From assembly GCF_013314975.1 (NCBI RefSeq), contig NZ_JABTYH010000003.1:124001-188000 (forward strand): a stretch of DNA of 64,000 nt, written 5' to 3'. Source of the DNA: Pseudarthrobacter oxydans (GTDB taxonomy: Bacteria > Actinomycetota > Actinomycetes > Actinomycetales > Micrococcaceae). The notes under the pieces were generated by a model, which was not told the origin of the DNA, ran no database searches, and saw nothing but the letters and a program-made list of their open reading frames with translations. A program made the position numbers and the translations under genes. Below are positions 61,237 to 64,000 of the stretch, in pieces (position 1 is the stretch's first letter; the number at the start of each line of letters is the position of its first letter).

Positions 61237-62675
61237 CGCGCGGCTCCGGTTCCGCGGCGGACCTCGGCCGAGGGAGCGGGCACTGCCACGTCTTGGTCGA
61301 ACTGGCTCCAGGCCGATGCCACGGACACGGCGGGCGCAACGGCCACCGCCCGCCACCCTCCCTGCCGCAGCACTTCCAAAACCTCCGCTGACTCGCCGGG
61401 CTTTTCCGTCACGATGACGGCGAAGGCATTCGTGGCGTAGCCCGCGGCAGGGGCAAGGGCGAGGGCCTCCATCCGCGAGAGTGTTCCAAGGACCGCGATC
61501 ACCGGACCCCTCATGCGGTGTGCGGAAAGTTTGTCCATGAGCAGGTCATCGAAGGCCTCAGGTCCCGCGTCGAGGGCAGTGCGCTCGCCGGCTGCACCGA
61601 CCCGGCCCGCCCAGTGCTGGAGGGCGTTGTCACGGTGGGGGTGGTGGGACCCGGTCAGCTGGATGGCTGCCAGGCTTTCGGCGATGGACTGGAGCCCGGC
61701 TGCGCCGCTGTACTCCTCCACCTCAGGCTCGGGGGCCGACGGCGAACGCAGGAAGGCGGGTCCGCCGCCGGTGTCGAGCAGGCGCAGCGCGTAGTTCCGT
61801 TCCGCCAGGTGTGCGCTGATGGACATGACTGCCACGACCGACCATTCGAAGGTTCCGCTGGTGGCCAAGGGGTGCCCGTCCGGGCCTGCCTGCCCCGCCG
61901 GCCCGCCGGAACCTCCATTAAACGCACCGTACCGGTGGTCCATGATGACCGTGGCCTCAGGTGTGGTGACGGATTCCTCCTGGCGCACCATGAGGTCGCC
62001 GTGGCGTGCGGTGGCAGCCCAGTGCACCCGCCGCATCGGGTCGCCGTGGCGGTACTCGCGGGTCATCACGTCGTCATCGCTGGGGTTGGCTCGGATCCTG
62101 GTGGCGGTCACGCCGTCATTGCCGCGCGCGCCGGCCAGTCCGGTGAGGGGAAGGACGACGGCGGCGGGCGTCACGGTGAGGATGTCGCCGTCGTCTATTG
62201 CCTGCCTGTGCAGCGACAGGCCAAACGGATCCGTGAATTCGGCGGTCACCGGGCCGATGAGGAACTGGCCGCGCTGGGCCGAACGGAGGTGGTATTCATA
62301 CCGGCTGGTGCCCCCGGTGGCTGAACGGGAGGGGAACCGGAAAGCCGGCGACTCGCCGAAACGGGCGGGCAGCCGCTCCTCCATGGTGGCGCTTCCGCTT
62401 CCGCTGCCCGTCCGTGCCACTGCGAGCCGCACGGTTGTGGGCGCCGACGTTTCCACGGGCGACGGAGTGAACTCGCGGTACACCCGGAACCGGGGCTTGA
62501 CCAGCCGGATCCCGGCAAGGGAAACCAGGGGGAGGACAATCAGCAGTACTGCCAGCGTCAGCAGGTCCCTGCGGCCCATGACGTAGGCGGCGCCCACTGC
62601 AACCCCGCCGGCGGCGATCATTCCCCAACCGCGTTGGGTGAAGAGGTGCCGCGGCACCCTGTCCGACAGCGCCAT
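61233..62675 (-). CDS. DUF58 domain-containing protein
   Basis: 480 aa with two N-terminal helices (about 15-60) and a DUF58/vWA-like cytoplasmic region: REYRHGDPMRRVHWAATAR and the nearby VTTPEATVIMDHRYG. DUF58 proteins act as partners of MoxR ATPases. It starts 9 bases after moxR and overlaps the transglutaminase gene by 4 bases, so the three form one operon. Confidence 0.9.
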   Translation of the reverse strand: MALSDRVPRHLFTQRGWGMIAAGGVAVGAAYVMGRRDLLTLAVLLIVLPLVSLAGIRLVKPRFRVYREFTPSPVETSAPTTVRLAVARTGSGSGSATMEERLPARFGESPAFRFPSRSATGGTSRYEYHLRSAQRGQFLIGPVTAEFTDPFGLSLHRQAIDDGDILTVTPAAVVLPLTGLAGARGNDGVTATRIRANPSDDDVMTREYRHGDPMRRVHWAATARHGDLMVRQEESVTTPEATVIMDHRYGAFNGGSGGPAGQAGPDGHPLATSGTFEWSVVAVMSISAHLAERNYALRLLDTGGGPAFLRSPSAPEPEVEEYSGAAGLQSIAESLAAIQLTGSHHPHRDNALQHWAGRVGAAGERTALDAGPEAFDDLLMDKLSAHRMRGPVIAVLGTLSRMEALALAPAAGYATNAFAVIVTEKPGESAEVLEVLRQGGWRAVAVAPAVSVASAWSQFDQDVAVPAPSAEVRRGTGAAR

Positions 62676-62684
62676 GGGTTTCCC

Positions 62685-63812
62685 CTACTGGTTCCTGCTC
62701 AGCCCGGTGACCGGGGCCGCTGTCCTGCCGGCAGGTGCCGCATTCCTTGTGCCGGTTCCGGCGCCCTCCGAAGTGACCGGCAGGCGGGACAGGATGCCCC
62801 TCAGTACGCTGTGCGGGGTTTCCCCGGACCCGGCAGCCTTGCGGTCCAGGATGATGCGGTGCGCCAGGACAGCTTCGGCCACGTGGACGACGTCGTCCGG
62901 CAGGACGAAGTCCCGGGCGTCCAGGGCGGCGGTGGCTTTCGCCGCCCGGAGCAGCTGCAGCAGGGAGCGTGGGCTGGCGCCAAGCCGGAGCAGTGGACTT
63001 TCCCTGGTGGCCCTACCCAGCGACACGGTGTATTCCTTGACGGCCTTGGACACGTAAACCTGCTGCACCGTGGTGATCATGGCGGCCACCTCCGCCGAGG
63101 TGACCACCGCGGAGACCCTGGTCAGGGGCGAGGTGGCCTGATGCGTCTCGAGCATCTCAATCTCGGCGTCCTTGTCCGGGTACCCCATGGAGATCCGGGC
63201 CATGAACCGGTCCCGTTGCGCCTCCGGCAACGGATAGGTCCCTTCCATTTCGATGGGGTTCTGGGTGGCCACCACCATGAACGGCTCGTCGAGCCGGTAC
63301 GAGGTGCCGTCAACCGTGACCTGGTGCTCTTCCATGCATTCGAGCAGCGCTGACTGTGTCTTGGCGGAGGCCCTGTTGATTTCGTCGCCAATGACAATGT
63401 TGGCAAAGACCGCCCCCGGCCGGAACTCGAACAGGCGGGAGGACTGGTTGTAGATGGACACACCCGTCACATCCGACGGCAGCAGGTCGGGGGTGAACTG
63501 GATCCGGTTGACGGTGCAGTCGATGGTGCGGGCCAGGGTCTTCGCGAGGAGTGTTTTCCCCACTCCGGGCACATCTTCGAGGAGCAGATGCCCCTGGGCC
63601 AGCAGGACGGTCAGTGCCAGCCTGGCGGCGTCGGATTTCCCATCGATGACGGTATTGACAGACGAGAGGATGCGCTGCGTTGCCGCGTGGAAACCTTCCG
63701 CGTCCATGGCGGCCGGGCGGTGCCCGTTCAGGTGGCTGACGGGATCAGCGAGCCCCGCCAGGGTGCGGTTCGCAGCGCTCACATCGTTGGCAGTGCGTCG
63801 GTGGGATTCCAT
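62685..63812 (-). CDS. moxR: MoxR family AAA+ ATPase
   Basis: Chaperone-like ATPase (375 aa) assisting assembly or activation of partner proteins. Seen: Walker A LLEDVPGVGKTLLAKTLAR (about residues 72-90), Walker B ANIVIGDEINRASAKTQSALLE, sensor VVATQNPIEMEGTYPLPEAQ, and LRLGASPRSLLQLLRAAKA. ATG 63812 is chosen for AAAGG upstream; longer frames lack a ribosome site. First gene of moxR-DUF58-transglutaminase. Confidence 0.94.
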   Translation of the reverse strand: MESHRRTANDVSAANRTLAGLADPVSHLNGHRPAAMDAEGFHAATQRILSSVNTVIDGKSDAARLALTVLLAQGHLLLEDVPGVGKTLLAKTLARTIDCTVNRIQFTPDLLPSDVTGVSIYNQSSRLFEFRPGAVFANIVIGDEINRASAKTQSALLECMEEHQVTVDGTSYRLDEPFMVVATQNPIEMEGTYPLPEAQRDRFMARISMGYPDKDAEIEMLETHQATSPLTRVSAVVTSAEVAAMITTVQQVYVSKAVKEYTVSLGRATRESPLLRLGASPRSLLQLLRAAKATAALDARDFVLPDDVVHVAEAVLAHRIILDRKAAGSGETPHSVLRGILSRLPVTSEGAGTGTRNAAPAGRTAAPVTGLSRNQ

Positions 63813-63963
63813 CGGCAACCTTTCAGCCCGGGGTTCTACCTGGACGGGACAACAAGCCTGCCGTCGCCCGTCGGTGGGCGTTCGCATGTGTTCCTACCAG
63901 ACTACTAACACAACTGCCGCAGCTGACAGAGAGTTCCGACAAAAATGGGGAAGGGTCCGCGGC

Positions 63964-63969
63964 TAGGCT
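63964..63969 (+). promoter_or_regulatory. -10 box of the gene at the right edge
   Basis: TAGGCT, six bases, then ATG at 63976, the same leaderless pattern as elsewhere in the window. Confidence 0.45.
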
Positions 63970-63975
63970 GGATGG

Positions 63976-64000
63976 ATGTGCACCTCGCTTCCTCCTGCCG
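63976..64000 (+). CDS. start of a gene cut by the window edge
   Basis: Only the first eight codons are visible (MCTSLPPA). The start is inferred from the TAGGCT-N6-ATG arrangement; an overlapping ATG at 63972 is less well placed. The product cannot be named. Confidence 0.4.

Overview
The window is GC-rich DNA from a high-GC Gram-positive bacterium, most likely a member of the Micrococcaceae (Arthrobacter/Pseudarthrobacter type). Actinobacterial markers support this: a mycosin-type protease, mycothiol conjugate amidase, a WhiB iron-sulfur regulator, DUF4307, DUF3499, DUF4245 and TIGR03089 proteins, a PIN-PhoH protein, an L,D-transpeptidase, a PMT mannosyltransferase and a MoxR/DUF58/transglutaminase set. 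Coding is dense and looks chromosomal. I see no transposase, integrase, prophage or CRISPR array. The only clear gene decay is a TetR/MFS remnant at 26.9-27.4 kb.

Layout. 0-4 kb: the end of a probable type VII secretion locus (mycosin), a type II NADH dehydrogenase and an ACT-GNAT fusion. 4.1-10 kb: a tRNA with a UAA (Leu) anticodon, then a branched-chain-type amino acid ABC system split into livJ (+) and livHMGF (-). LivH carries an unusual secreted N-terminal domain. 10-17.9 kb: Bax-inhibitor-1 protein, galactose genes galT-galK with divergent galM, then an AI-2E-type permease, threonine deaminase and a rhomboid protease. 18-31.6 kb: a block in the same order as Mycobacterium tuberculosis greA-Rv1081c-mca-Rv1083-Rv1085c-Rv1086-phoH2-fum-glpX-Rv1100 (from memory), interrupted by local genes. 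31.6-39 kb: FemX-like transferase, ManA, LCP ligase, PurE, PurK, GtrA and TIGR03089. 39-49.3 kb: WhiB, a giant GT2 membrane protein, DUF5719, a zincin-like protein, DUF3499, Trm112, SahH and an L,D-transpeptidase, resembling the M. tuberculosis whiB2-Rv3259-Rv3258c neighbourhood but without manB. 49.3-64 kb: RDD and SpoIIM-domain proteins, DUF1461, acyl-CoA synthetase, PMT, RsmI, succinate-semialdehyde dehydrogenase, and a MoxR-DUF58-transglutaminase operon.

Themes. Much of the window serves the cell envelope: peptidoglycan bridge and 3-3 cross-link enzymes, wall-polymer ligation, mannose supply and protein mannosylation, isoprenyl phosphate synthesis, and WhiB-linked glycosyltransfer. Regulation can partly be read from sequence. 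At least 18 genes show a -10-like hexamer 6-7 bases before the start codon, which implies leaderless mRNAs and fixes several starts. Four CRP/GlxR-like palindromes (TGTGA-N6-TCACA, 1-2 mismatches) lie before ndh, livJ, livH and TIGR03089/whiB. The rare UUA codon occurs early in both livJ (codon 3) and livH (codon 19), and the UAA-anticodon tRNA gene sits directly upstream of livJ. The PIN-PhoH gene has a structured leader holding a 23-codon ORF with a strong Shine-Dalgarno sequence. All motif counts were made by eye, without alignment or database search.
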